From positions 123,906 to 187,905 of the forward strand of contig JAPTJF010000067.1 in assembly GCA_029339195.1 (NCBI GenBank): a stretch of 64,000 nucleotides of DNA, in the 5' to 3' direction. Below the pieces are notes generated by a model that saw only the letters and a program-made list of their open reading frames with translations, made no database searches and was not told where the DNA came from. Below are positions 45,917 to 57,534 of the stretch, one piece after another; the stretch's first letter is position 1, and each line of letters starts with the position of its first letter. This DNA comes from Micractinium sp. NFX-FRZ. Lineage: Eukaryota; Chlorophyta; Trebouxiophyceae; Chlorellales; Chlorellaceae. Both the position numbers and the translations under genes were made by a program.

Positions 45917-46510
45917 TGCTGAGGGCCTGCGCACGCACCACCATGTAGCGAGCATGCCCCCTTCCCCATCTTGTGCTCTCCTGCGACCCCTCCCCTTGCC
46001 GTGCCTGGCCACCCCTCATGCTTGCCATCTGCTGCACACACCCGCCATGCTCCCCTTGTGCCACCACCTTGCATGTGTACCCATATGCCACCCACATTCG
46101 AATGTCACCAGCTTGTGGCGACGCCTACAGCCCACTGCTGCTGCTGTAAGCATTTGTCGCGTACAGCGTGCAAGGCAGGGCAACTAGGAGCCTACTTGTG
46201 AGAGGCAAGCAGCGCTACACGTGACGCGGGCCTAAGTGGGCGCCTCGCAGCTGGGCCGTGCCAGCGTGCCGCGCAAAATGCCTGCCCTACTGGGTGCTTG
46301 CGCAGGCCAGAGGAGATGCCTGACACCCTCTGTTTGCGTCTCTTTTGGGCTTGCTTGGTATGCACAGATTGGTTCAGAACGTGTGTACACTGGGTGAAAT
46401 TGCTCTGCCACGAGTGGCCTCTCGGCTCGCCCCACCGCCGCCGCTTCTCTCTGCTGCTGCCCGCCAGGCTGCTTTGCTCGCTCACAGCCTGAGCAACAAA
46501 CGCAGGCCGC
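45917..46510. other. Convergent intergenic region with 3' flank of the 44245 gene
   Basis: 594 nt between the + gene ending at 45916 and the - gene ending at 46511. The segment 45950-46200 is similar to 49345-49700. No gene supported. Confidence 0.6.
46145..46149 (+). terminator. TGTAA-type polyadenylation signal
   Basis: tgtaa 229 nt after the stop at 45916; position fits a 3' UTR end. Confidence 0.45.
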
Positions 46511-47935
46511 TCACAGGCTCCTGATGAACTGCGCCAGCACCTGGAGGGTCAGCTGCCTGTCGGCGGGCTGAGGGCTCGCCAGCTCGCCCTTGGGGGTGCC
46601 AGGTGGTTCCACCGCCGCCGCCTGCGAGTCGACTGCCGGCCCGCCGCCTGTGCTTAGCCGGAGGCGCAGCTCCACCCCGGCACCCTGCTCGTCAGGGGTG
46701 CTCACTGCAGGGCAAGCACAAGGAAGGGCAGGGGTAGAAGGTAAGTGCAAAGTGAGTGATGCAGAGGTCAGGGACTGGCAGGAGCGGTACGTCGGCGTCC
46801 TGCTGCCTGCAGTTGGAGCCAGCGCGGAAACCACATTGCTACTAGCAGTGGCACGCGCATGATGGGCACAACGTGCTTACATGTCCTCACATACATCCCC
46901 TCAGGCCGCCCCACCCCCTGCCTTCCCGCTGGCACCCACCTGAGAAGGCCTCCAGGCTGAGACCCATCCGGTCTGCCGCCGCCGCCAAATGCTCCCAGAG
47001 CTGCAGAGGGTCGCCGCTGCTTCCGCTGCCGCTGCCACGGGCGGCCTGCCCCACCACCAGCACCAGGTCAGCGTCCGAGGCCCGCCCCGCGCCGTCCTGC
47101 GGTCGACAAAAGAGGGGCATGGGGGAGACAAGATAAGGAGAGCTCCGCATTCACGGCCCCCTCCTTTCGCTTGGACCTCCAGCCCCCCAGCATGCCACCT
47201 CGTTGCCTGCTGATTGGTGCCCTGGCTGTGCAGGCTGCCCTTCTTCCCGTCGTTCCTTCCAGGTCTCCCCCGCACCCTCAGAAGGTTGAAGGACTGCGGG
47301 GAGAAGCGCTCCTCGTTGCCCGCCGGCACAGCCGCCACTGGGAGATCTGGACCGAGCAGGTGTGGGCCGCTGCCGGCAAACAGGGCAGCCGCTGCTTGCC
47401 TGGCACAAGCGTACACCATCTGCGCCAGCAGCACATAGACGGCGGCAGGAAATGCTGCTGGCTGGTAGATGAAGGTGGCAGCTGTCAGGGCCTCAAAGGC
47501 AGCCAGCTGCACCACTGCTCCATCTGGCAGCAGTCCCGCCTGCTCGCTCGGAGCGCCGCTGCTGCTACTGCTTCCGCTGCCAGCAGCCATGATGCCCAGG
47601 CTACTCGGGCCGATAGAGCAGGCCAAGTTGCTGCCCAGCTGCCAGCTGCGCAGGTGCCCGGCTGCCAGCTGCCGGCAGCCGTGGCGGAGCGGCATGCCTG
47701 CAGGTCTAAGCCAAGAGGTGTCTAACTGAGCTTTATAGACTGTGGAAGGGGGGGTGGGTGGCCATGCAACAATGCATGCATAGCCCGTGTGAGGCGTGGC
47801 GTCAGGACTGGGCGGCGCACCAGTGCCACGCACGGCGCCAGCAGCGACGCCAGGGCTGCCGCCGCGCGTTGAGCGGGCGGTGCGCAGCACAGGGCGCTGG
47901 GCGCACGCAGCAGCACCGCTGCCTACTCCAACCAT
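46511..47935 (-). CDS. Unidentified protein
   Basis: Not recognised. Exons in transcript order: 47276-47935, 46940-47096, 46511-46704; phases join to 336 residues from ATG 47935. The first 90 residues are Arg/Ala/Pro-rich and may be a targeting sequence; a later in-frame ATG before MAAGSGSSSSSG is an alternative start, and the long first exon could hide an intron. The middle is hydrophobic and Ala-rich (VVQLAAFEALTAATF; YVLLAQMVYACARQAAAAL), then SDADLVLVVGQAARG and a helical WEHLAAAADRMGLSLEAF; the tail contains PDEQGAGVELRLRLSTGG and ends LTLQVLAQFIRSL. No motif gives a function. Divergent from the 48281 gene, with 345 nt between starts. Confidence 0.6.
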
Positions 47936-48280
47936 AGCTGGTCAACCCCTGGGCTGTCCAAGGATTGGAGGGGCAGGGAAGATGGGCAGGCAGGCAAAGG
48001 GGAAGGCAGCAGTGCTTGCTGCGCCACCTCCTGGTCAGCCTGATCCGAAACAACTCCACACACGGCGAGGAGCAGCAGTGGCATTGGGGAAGGGCAGCAG
48101 CCTCTGAAATCGGATTTATCCGGCGCAGCACAGTCACTGGGGTCGCTGGCAGCCCATGGCGCCAGCGGCACGCCTCTCCGGTTGCCAAACCGGCTTGTTG
48201 TGCCTTTGCTGCTTTGCACGATCCAGTTCCCCCTTAAAGGTCGGGCCTTGCTTGCTCTGGGCTTGCTCTCCTAGCTGAAT
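47936..48280. promoter_or_regulatory. Divergent promoter region of two unidentified genes
   Basis: 345 nt between opposing starts at 47935 (-) and 48281 (+). No box assigned. Confidence 0.4.
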
Positions 48281-49646
48281 ATGTCTGCCCTCGGTTTCTG
48301 CCCAGCGCGGAGGTGCCGCCCGCTCGTTCGGCCATCAAGGTGCAGGTAAGCGGTGCTCGCTCGGGCAGGTACGGTACGTGCCAGCGGCTGGCGCCCGCCT
48401 CCTCTCTTCACTTCTGCCGCGCTCCACCCTCCTCGCGCAGGCCACCAGCCGCTGCGCAAGATCGGCTTGCGCCAGCACGCTGCGTCAGAGCCACAGTGGG
48501 GGGCCCCGCCGCCGCCGCCGCCGCCGCAGGACGGCACGCTGGACGCGGCAGCGCAGGGCACCACGCCCGATGAAGTTCCCCCCTCTACTCCGACCTACAC
48601 CCTTGCGGAGATACGGATGCGTCGGGCTCTGGGCCGCGTAAGGCACTGCCGCGGTCCCCTCATTCTTTGTGGGCCGTCGCGGGGCCCTGGGGCACGATGT
48701 GCGGTTGCTCGCTGCTTGACGGGGCACCCTGACGCTGCCGCCGCCGCCCTGCGACCGCCGCCCCACCCCGCCTCGTCCCATGCAGAGCACCCCTGGGGTG
48801 CCGCTCGACGCCTTAGGCTTCTGGCTGCACACCTGGCAGGGCAAGCTGCTCCTTGTCGGCATATGCCTGGCCTTGGCAGCCTTGTGCCTCTTGGCAGGCG
48901 ACGTCCCCGTTCTGCCTGCGATGATGGCCGTGATGGTCCTTTTGATGTGAGCTTGCGATACCGTGTTCACACCAGTGGGCGGGTTGTTGCTGCTGTTTGT
49001 GCAGGTGCTGGTCATGTGGCTTGCGCAGGCTGCTCGTATGCTACTTGTATGCGGCTGTGTCCTTGTTTCCTTCCATTCAACTTGTCGCACGCTCGTACCC
49101 TGGACTGCAGCTGAGTCGGGCCCACGAGCGCTCCAGCGGCATGAGCACGGGTGAGCCTCGCGCATGCCGGCGTCAGCACGGGAGTGCAGGGCAGGGTTGC
49201 TCACGAGTGTTTCCACACCCGAGGCAAAGAGCTGCGTTTGGTTGCTTGCTCACCCACCCAGCCTTGTTTGCTGCCCACCACCCATCTGTCCTGCAGCGCA
49301 ACCATGGGCCCCCATGTTTGGAGGCCGCCCTGCCGCCCAAGGCGTGGCCGGCGAAGCAGGCGAGCATCCCCCCGCCCCCTCCCGTCCCCCCTCCCCCCTT
49401 GCCTTAAAGCCTTGCCACCCCTCATCATGTTTGCCACCGCACACACACGTCACGCTCTGCCTGTGCCACCACCTCGCATGTGAACCTGCCTGTGCCACCA
49501 CCTCGCATGTGTACCAATGCCTGTGCCACCACCTTGCATGTGTACCTGCCTGTGCCACCACCTCGCATGTGTACCATCATGTCACTCGCTCCTTGATGTT
49601 GCCAGCTTCTGGCAACGCCTGCGACACCACTGCTGCTGCTGTGTAG
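48281..49646 (+). CDS. Unidentified multi-span membrane protein
   Basis: Not recognised. Well-phased exons 48441-48637, 48786-48946, 49029-49150, 49297-49646. A start exon 48281-48293 (ATG, donor gtttct) would join in phase and give 280 residues, but that donor is weak, so the N-terminus is provisional. Content: Pro-rich and acidic stretch, TYTLAEIRMRRALGR, then GVPLDALGFWLHTW, hydrophobic LLLVGICLALAALCLLAG, LPAMMAVMVLLM joined to LLVCYLYAAVSLFPS (two or three membrane segments), then a polar tail. The last exon runs into tandem repeats (49455-49577) that may be 3' UTR rather than coding. An alternative acceptor near 49003 exists for the fourth exon. The downstream flank matches that of the 44245 gene. 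Confidence 0.45.
49455..49577 (+). repeat. Four tandem ~31-bp repeats
   Basis: Units of the form tgtgccaccacctcgcatgt plus gtacctgcc, four or so copies; a single related copy sits at 46059-46082 after the 44245 gene. Confidence 0.85.
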
Positions 49647-50123
49647 CCCTCGTCGCGCACAGCGCGCAAAGCAGGGCACCTAGGAGCATACTAGTGAGAT
49701 GGAATTACAGCCTGCCAGCGACCCAGGCTGCCCACGGGAGCTGGCCAGTTCCAGCTTCCAGGGCGATGCTTCAAGCAAACCGCCGCTGGTGTGTGCAGCC
49801 ATCTCCTTGTGCAGCACCCAAAGGGGTCCCCATTGCAGATCAGGGCGGAGTAACAGGTGGGAGCCAGGCGGCCAGGTCAGCCCAGGACAGCACACGCCAG
49901 CTCAGCTCATTCTTGCCAAACGTGGAGGGAGGAAAGTGCGGTGTGTGGGCGTGCACGTGGGGTTCAGGGCAAGCATGGCAGTCTGCGGCAGTGGCGGCCA
50001 TGCGGCTTTCAGAGCGAGGGCATGCTCGGGGTGGATGGGCTTGTGGCCGACAGACGGGCAGGGCATTCAAGGCATGACAGGGGGGCGATGAAGAGCAATC
50101 AAGGCAAGGGCCAGACAGGAGGG
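49647..50123. other. Convergent intergenic region before MTO1 3' end
   Basis: 477 nt; no gene supported. A minus-strand TGTAA (plus ttaca 49705-49709) lies about 415 nt beyond the MTO1 stop. Confidence 0.5.
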
Positions 50124-50524
50124 TCACGTGCCCATGCCCGCCTTCGCAGCAGCATCTTGCGCCACCCGCAACGAACCCTCGCCTTCGCTGCCGCCACTGC
50201 TGCCACTGCCACCTCCCCCGCCGCCGCCCTCGCCGCCACCACGCGCCTGCCGCTTGCGCACGTGCTGCAGCAGCATGAGGAGAGCGCTGGGCGTGACGCC
50301 CGGGATGCGCATGGCAGCTGCCAGGCTGGCGGGGCGGGCTGCCACCAGCTTCTCTCGGTCCTCGGCCGACAACTGCATCCTCCCATAGTCCAGCCCCTCT
50401 GGTATTCTCAGCGCCTCGTCCCGCCTCAGATCTGCCACCTCTGCCTCCATCTTCCGCAGGTACGGCCGGTAGTGGCAGTTGTGCACAGCGGTGGCCACAG
50501 CAGCGGCGCTGATCTGGCCAGCGG

Positions 50525-50561
<37 letters not shown>

Positions 50562-53500
50562 GCTGGCCTGATTGCTGCTATTGCCGCTGCTGCCGTCTAC
50601 GCTGCTGCTGCCCCTGCCGTTTACGCTGCTGCTGCTGCTGGCCCTGCTACTGCTGCCGCCCCCGCTGCCCCTGCTGCCATCATCCGCCCCAGCCTCCGCC
50701 AGCTCTGCCAGCCGCTCCCACCCCGGCACTCGCTCCGCTTCTGCTGCTGCCGCCAGCTGTGCAAGGCTGGATCCGGGGCGGGTCAGCATCTGGGCAGCGC
50801 TCACCCAGCCCCCATCTTGAGACACCTGGAAGCCGTGGCGCGCCCAAGCTGAGCTGGACAGCCGGATGCTGTCTAGGAGTGCCTCTGTTTCATCAATCTG
50901 GTGCTTGCGGGCGGCGAAGGAGGCCGCACGCTCGGGACCCACCAGACCGAGCTGCGGCACAGCAAGGAGCACGGTTTGAGGAGTGGGGGTGGGGCAGGGA
51001 GCGCGAGCGAGGATGCAAGGCAGCGCTGGGCGGGAAATGGTAGAAGTGGGAAAGAAGGGCGCACGGCTGCTTGCATGCTGGTGACAACCCAGCCGGCGCT
51101 GCCATCTTCCTGCAATGTGCCCAGCACATGCCTGTCCAGCCGCGCACAGCCCGCCCACGGCTTCTGTGCTACACATGCCCAACCCCTCCTCATCCCTGCC
51201 CTACATACCTCGCTGCCCTCCCCCTGCCCCTGCCCTGCCGCATGTTCCCCACCACCTCCCCACCACCTCGCTGCACGTCTCTCCACACCACCGCCCCACC
51301 TGCAGCCCCAGCCCTGCACTGCCTGTGCACAGCCTGCATTCGGCCCTGCCCCGACTCCTCCCTGCCCACTCTACCCCACCAAGACGCCTCTGCCCCCACA
51401 GCACCCGCTCAGTGCCCTCCCCTCTCCCCCCCGCTCTGCTACCCACCTGCATCCCCGCTTCCGTCAGCCGCAGGTCAGCGTTGTCGGCCCGCAGGCTCAG
51501 CCTGAACTCGGCTCGAGCGCTGAGCATGCGGTAGGGCTCACTGGTGCCCCTGGCCACTAAGTCGTCCACCAGTACACCCATGTAGCCGTCGGCACGGGAG
51601 AGCAGCAGGGGGTCGGCTGCCAAGCGGAAGGGCGGGGGGCAAGGGGAGTGAGGCGCAAGCGTGAGGCGTGTGCTGTGGTGGAGGGATACGAAAGGGCCAG
51701 GCGGCTGATGCTGACAAGTGTGGGCATTGCTGGCGTGTGGCGGGTGTGAAGGGGGCGCGCCAGCCAGCGCGTTCAGCATGCAGGCACGCTGCAGGTTCCT
51801 GTGCACACGCAGGCACAGCGCAGTAGGCGCAGGTGCAGTCCTGTTGGCATGCCAGGCCAAGAGGTAGGTTTGTGATCCGCACCTGGTGCTGCCGCATTGG
51901 CTCCTGCCACCAGCCCCTGCGCCGCAGCCTCCTCGTACCCTGCTCAACAGGAAGCAAACAAAGGATACGTATACATCTTATACATAAAACTACACACAGC
52001 AGAGCGCCCTTGAACACAGCAGGAGAGGCGTCCATAGTACCAGGGGCACAGCGCCTGCAGCGTATGAAACCGCCACAGGATGTGCCTGCGTGCGCCGCTC
52101 CTAAGCAAGCCCAGGCAGGAGCCCGCCCAAGCCGCCGAGCTGCCAGGCACGTTCCACAGCACGGCGCTCCAACCCTCCCCTGCACCCACACGCCCACGCA
52201 CATTACTCTCGCTGCCGCCCCATGCACTGCCCTGATCCCCTCCCCCCTGCTCCCCTCCCTGCTCCCCTCCATCTCGCCCTCCCCGCTTCCCTCCAAAGGC
52301 CCCCCGCCCTCACCCGTGGTCCCATTGATCTGCCCAGCCAGGTACAGCCCCGCCAGCCGCCGCGTCTCCAGGGTGGGCTTCAGCTCACGAGGGTCCACAT
52401 AGTCATACTCCACTGCATAGGCGGGCACCAGCATGCGCGCGCCCTCCAGCCCTGCGGGGCACGGTGAAAGTGTGTAGGTCGGGCAGCGGGAAGGGATGGA
52501 CATTGTTCGCACGCATTGATGCAGGCAGGATTCAGCATGCGCGCACTGTTCGGGCCTGCGGGTGGGAAAGCAGTGGCCTCACAGGCGGGTGGGGACCAGC
52601 GTTATCAGGCAGGCACCGGCATGCGCACACCATCCAGGCCTGGGGGGGCAGGCCAGAGGCAGGGCTTCATTTGTGGGGAATGCCGGCAGCGTCCTGTACT
52701 AATGTCCGAACCACTGCCCCCTGCCGACAGTAGCAGCAGCAGAGGACTGCCGCAGCAAGCTGCCGCACGCCTGCACAGCCCATCCACTGCCGTGGCTGCT
52801 CTCCGACCCCTCCCCATTCTTTCGCCCGCTAGCCCCCCAAGGGGCCGCTGTCAGGCACACCGCCCCAGCAGCACCCCCCCCCTCTCTGACTCGCCTGGTA
52901 TGGTTGCCAGCAGCTTGAGCTGATCCTCGGGCTCCATGCTGTTGCTGATGCCGTTTGGGTACACGACATCAGTGCCCAGCCCCTCTGGCTCCAGCCACAC
53001 GTGGTGGGTGCGCCCCGGGAAGCGCCTGCGGGCAGGGGAGGCGGCGGCGAAGGTGGGAGGCGTGTGGGGATGGCAGGCAGGCAGGCAGGCAGGCAGGCAG
53101 GCGGGCAGGCAGGCAGGGGAGGGAGGCAAGCTCATCCGATGCCCCCGCCGTTTCTCACTCCCTCCTTGCCTCCCTCCCTCCCGCTCCCTCCCTCTCGCTG
53201 CCTCACTTGAATTTCGTCTCCAGGCTGGGGCAGTAGCGCGGCTCCACGCAGCCGCCCTGCGCCATGGTCATGCCGCTGTCAAACACCGCGCCCCGCCCTG
53301 CAGCGAGGGGCAGCGGAACCAGGGGTGGTTGAGAGAGACGAGGCGCTTTGGAGGGGAGATGCCATGCACGGCATGCCATCAACCGCAGGCGATCCCCCGC
53401 TGGCAGGCTTCTACGGCAGCTTGACAGGAGCCTTGCAAGCTTTGGTGCACCTCAGCTTCCAGGTAAGCTCTCAGGGCCCTCCCTCCACAAGGTCACACAG

Positions 53501-55143
53501 TCTGAACCCCCTGTTGGCAGCAATGCAACAGGGCCCCTCCCCACCTGACTGCATGCACTCCAAGACCAGCGCCTCGCTGGCAGCCGTGGTGCGGGTGCCG
53601 TAGCAGGGCACCTGGCGCACCGCTGGCGCCCAGCCCCTGCCGGGCTGCTGGAGGTGCAGGAAGGAGAAGGGGGTGGGCTGTGCGTCCCCCGGCTGCACCT
53701 CGCACACGCTCCAGTCGATGGTGCGGCCTGCAGGTCGGGAAGAAAGAGGGGAGAGGGATGTGTGCGGGGGCAGTGTGGGAGCAGCGGGGGAGAGCGGTGT
53801 GTGCGGGGGCAGCGGGACACCTCGATGCTGGCATGGGTATGCTGGTGCCGACCAGGCAAAAGCCGATGCCCTCTGCACACGCTGCCAGGCCCGGCTGCCC
53901 GACACGGTCCTCTGCCCTGCTGTGACCTGCCGGGCCAGCCCAGCCCAGAAGGGAGATTCAAAAGATGAGCAAAAAGCAAAGCCAGCAGCTAGCCCAACGT
54001 ACCGTCCAGCCGCGGCGGCGTGCCCGTCTTCAGCCGCCCCAGCGCAAAGCCCAGCCCCGCAAACCGCTGCGCCAGCTGGCTGGCCGCCCCCGCCGCCACC
54101 TCATCTGCCCGATCCGTCATCTCTGCCGCACGCACCGCCGCCGCCGCCGCCTCGGGTTTGGAGGCGGCCTGGACGGAGATGAGTGAAGCGATGCGCCCCG
54201 CGGCACGTGACTGGCTTCCCACATGGATGATTCCCCTAAGGAAAGTTCCCGTGGTGATGACCACAGAGCGGCACAGGATGCGCTCTCCAGAGGCCAGCAC
54301 CACGCCCGCCACCGCAGGCCCGCCGCCAGCGCCGCTGTTGGCGCCGCCGAGCGCGCCTCCTGCCGTCCCTGCTGCTGCTGCTGCTGACCCTGCCACCCTT
54401 GGCTCGACCAGCAGATCCACCACGGCTCCATCTAAGATTTCCAGGTGGGGCCCTGTACTGCGCAGCAGCTCCTGTACCGCGCGCTTGTACAGCACTCGAT
54501 CCATCTGCGCCCGCGGGCCGCGCACGGCGGGGCCCTTGGAGGCGTTCAGCATGCGGAACTGGATGCCTGCCGCGTCGGCGGCGCGTGCCTGCGGCAGGGG
54601 CAGGGCGGGGAGCAGGGCAGGGCATGATGGTGGGTGGACAGGGCGGTGTGGGGACGGGGAGTGAGCCGGGGGCCGGCAGGGGCGGGACCGTGCAGCGCGC
54701 ATAGCAACAGGCACGGCATGTGCACGCGGCTGCAAGTGAGGCTCGCTGCAATCCTGCAGTGTAGTGAGCCCGGCTGCTCCTGTTGCTGCCACATTTCCTG
54801 GACACGCTACTGCGCCCTGCCCCCACCTCCGCTGCTAGTCCCGGCTGCAAACGCCCGCCTGCCACCCCACCACACACAGGCGTGCCGGTTGCGGGCTCAC
54901 CATGAGTCCGTCCAAGGCATCCACCTCCCTCACAAGCGTGCCTTTGGCCAGCCCGCCAATGCTGGGGTTGCAGCTCATCTCTCCAATACTGGCGGTGGGG
55001 GAAGGGGTGACCAGGATGGTGCGGGCGCCTCGGCGAGCGGCGGCGGCTGCCGCCTCCGTCCCAGCGTGCCCGCCGCCCACCACGACGACATCGCAGCTCG
55101 CGGTCGCGTGGGCTGCCGCGCTGCTCAGAGCGCGCCGCCACAT
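50124..55143 (-). CDS. MTO1: tRNA uridine 5-carboxymethylaminomethyl modification enzyme MnmG/MTO1
   Basis: FAD enzyme that, with MnmE, modifies U34 of organellar tRNAs. Exons in transcript order: 54901-55143, 54003-54588, 53545-53727, 53207-53297, 52895-53025, 52314-52451, 51883-51939, 51447-51616, 50124-50951; phases join to 808 residues. N-terminus [15 protein letters not shown] resembles a mitochondrial presequence (an in-frame ATG at 55338 exists upstream). Motifs: dinucleotide fold [128 protein letters not shown] and C-terminal helices ending [16 protein letters not shown]. Longer than bacterial MnmG (~630) because of Ala/Gly/Ser inserts, including a long Ser run. The intron after exon 52895-53025 uses a GC donor (ccag|gcgagt). 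MnmE is not in the window. Confidence 0.95.
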
Positions 55144-55801
55144 GGCGAACACCCGTGCAGTTGCAAATGCAGAACGCAGGACAAAGTCAGGCTGGCATGC
55201 GGCTTGCGGGGAGCCGGGACTCCCAGTTTGAGAGCGGCAGCAGATCGAAGAGTAAATTATGCTGGCGAGGGGCAGGGTTCGCCCCGAACCAGCAAGAACC
55301 CTGCTGAGGTGGCGGCGGCAGCGGAGCCCTGCCGTCAACCCCTGCCGTCATGTCAAGTCATGCCCGTTGACATCACGTGTCCTATCATATCACCGGCTAG
55401 GACTTACATAAGGTACACAGTTTACAAGAGGGACTGACCGTAGCATGAAGCCAGTCAGCGCAGCAGGGGCAAGCAGAGCAGCAGGCTTCTGCAGCCAGCA
55501 TCAATCCACCGAAAGAGCTCGGACCAGAGAGGTTGATTTGGGAAAACGTTGGCAGCCAACAGACGGATTCTGGCACCACAAATGCATTCAGACAGAAAAG
55601 GGGTTGATTTGGCGCATCGCAGGGCTTTCGAGAGTCGCCATGCCCGCGTGCGATGTAGGGGCACAGGGCACGGGCCCCGAAGGGGTTGCGGTGGCTGAGT
55701 GCGCACTGAGGCATGCTTGCGGGCATGCTTTCTTCCATTCATTCAGATTCGTTTCTTGCTCAGCTGTCCATCAGACTGGAATTGTGCATTGAGTAGCCCG
55801 T
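55144..55801. other. Intergenic region MLRQ-like 3' end - MTO1 5' end
   Basis: 658 nt, co-directional (-). The MTO1 promoter and the 3' UTR of the small gene should be here. Two minus-strand TGTAA elements (plus ttaca at 55404-55408 and 55422-55426) lie about 375-400 nt past the small gene's stop. Confidence 0.5.
55404..55426 (-). terminator. Paired TGTAA-type polyadenylation signals
   Basis: ttaca on the plus strand at 55404-55408 and 55422-55426, downstream of the stop at 55802. Position-based. Confidence 0.4.
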
Positions 55802-57030
55802 TTACATCAGCTTGATGTGGCAGTCAACATTCTCCTGCAGGGCAAAGCGACAGAGGCAAGCCTGCGGTCACAGGGTGGCGGAGGAGCGCCGCGGCTGCAT
55901 GGAGAATCGGCAGGGAAGAAAGTCCTGGCGACTGCACGGCGCAGGAACACTGAGAGGCATGGGACGACCCTGGCCCCTCCAACCGGCTGTCCTGCCCACC
56001 CAGCTGCACCAGGGAAGGCCGTGCTGCTTGGCAATTCGGCAAGAGAGGGCGCTTACCCCCGTGCCGTCGGCCCGGGCGCGCCAGGCCTTGCGGAACAGGG
56101 ACTCGTAGTAAGCCTGCGCCCGCCTCAGGGTGATGCCGCTGCAGGCAGGGGAAGTGAAGAGACATGGGAGAGGCTGGCCGAGCCTGAGTGTGGTCGCTTG
56201 CAGGCGCCAGGGTGTGAAGAGCAGGAGTGGGCATGCGAGTGTGGGGGCAGCGGCACTTTGCAGGAGCCAGCTTTGAGGCATCAGCGTGGCTATGTCCAGC
56301 GCAGCCAGCACATCGCAGCTCAACATATGCTGGGCCGCCTGCCTCACCTCTCGTGCATCTCGTCATGCTTGTGCTCGGCAGTCAGGCTGCATGGGTGTCA
56401 GCAGAGCAGCGGAGGGAGGGATGAGGGCCGCTTGCAGTGTCCACTGCTGCACCAGCTGCATTTCCTTGATGCTATGAGGTGACTGCAACCCCCGGTGACT
56501 GTAACCCCCAAAGCAGGCAAAGCAAGAGTGGGGCCAGTTGCACCAGCGGGGGCTCACTGCACGTCGGGGTTCAAGGCGATGGCTCGGTAGGAGCAGTAGA
56601 CCACGGTCGCCATGGCGGCTCCAAACACGGTGACAAGCGGGTAGCTGCCGAGAAATGGGGGTGGTGCGAGGTAAACGGCGAGCGTGAGACAAGCAGTGAG
56701 CAGAGGTGAGTGTGCACAGCGTCTGCCCAAAATGTGTGGCAGGCTGCGTGAGTGTGCGGCGGCGGCAGTGCAGCTGGTGAGCGGCCCGCAGCTGCGCACG
56801 GATCTCTTGCATCGTCGGTGTGGCTTCAAATCATTATATGCAGCAGGATGCAGCACGCGGTGGCGAGAGAGGGCTGCAATTCTGTTCGCGCCACTGTCGG
56901 AGCCGCTTGCAAGGGCCCCCGACACTGCCCCGCCATGTGTAGACGCCACTCACAAGTCGGGCTTGGGCTTGAAGAACCTCAGCTCGGCCGCCCGCTTTGC
57001 GGCCAGACCCCTCATCAGCGTGACTGTCAT
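55802..57030 (-). CDS. Small mitochondrial-type membrane protein (MLRQ/NDUFA4- or B12D-like)
   Basis: Exons in transcript order: 56954-57030, 56558-56644, 56348-56386, 56057-56138, 55802-55834; phases join to 105 residues. Basic N-terminus (MTVTLMRGLAAKRAAELRFF), then KPKPDFYPLVTVFGAAM leading into one membrane span (...ATVVYCSYRAIALNPDV), then a polar tail LTAEHKHDEMHESGITLRRA, AYYESLFRKAW. The 'KP-x-YPL...hydrophobic...R-x6-NP-[DE]V' layout matches the MLRQ/NDUFA4 and B12D families of small respiratory-chain-associated proteins of the mitochondrial inner membrane. The family is short and weakly conserved, so the exact member (complex I/IV factor or B12D) is not decided. The stop codon itself lies within a TGTAA. 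Confidence 0.68.
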
Positions 57031-57534
57031 GACTGGCTCTTACTCACGCTCAGGATGCAGCAATACACTTCAGGATGCAGGGAAGGAGGAACACCGTGTG
57101 GGAATGAACGCGGAGGTGAATTCGGCGAAGTCCTTGTTCGACAAACCTCGCTGGCAGCAGCTGCCTGCAGTACTGCTGCCTGCAGTACCAGATCCAGAAC
57201 TTGCGTTCCAACGGCAAACGAATTGGCACATTGATGTAGGTACCACTGCCACAGACCTTGCAGGCAGCATTGTGATGCTACTGGCGCGCTTGGGACACGC
57301 TCCTGCCTCCCAGCAGAGTGGGCCATCCCGCGCATCAGCCAGCTGGCACCCCGCCGGCCCTCGTCTGCATGCGTCGGTCACAGCCGGTTATGTGCTGGTT
57401 CTGTGCCGCTCCTGGGGCCGCTCCTGTCACATGCTGGATGCACGCTTGACACGTGTTTTTATAGATGCATCGCTACACATAAAAGCGCCCATCAGGAGAG
57501 CAAAGGCGTGGGACGGCAGCAGCGGCAGCGGCGC
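57031..57534. other. Intergenic region between FN3/Pro-rich 3' end and MLRQ-like 5' end
   Basis: 504 nt, co-directional (-). No gene supported. A duplicated gcctgcagtac (57163-57185) is the only short repeat noticed. Confidence 0.5.
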
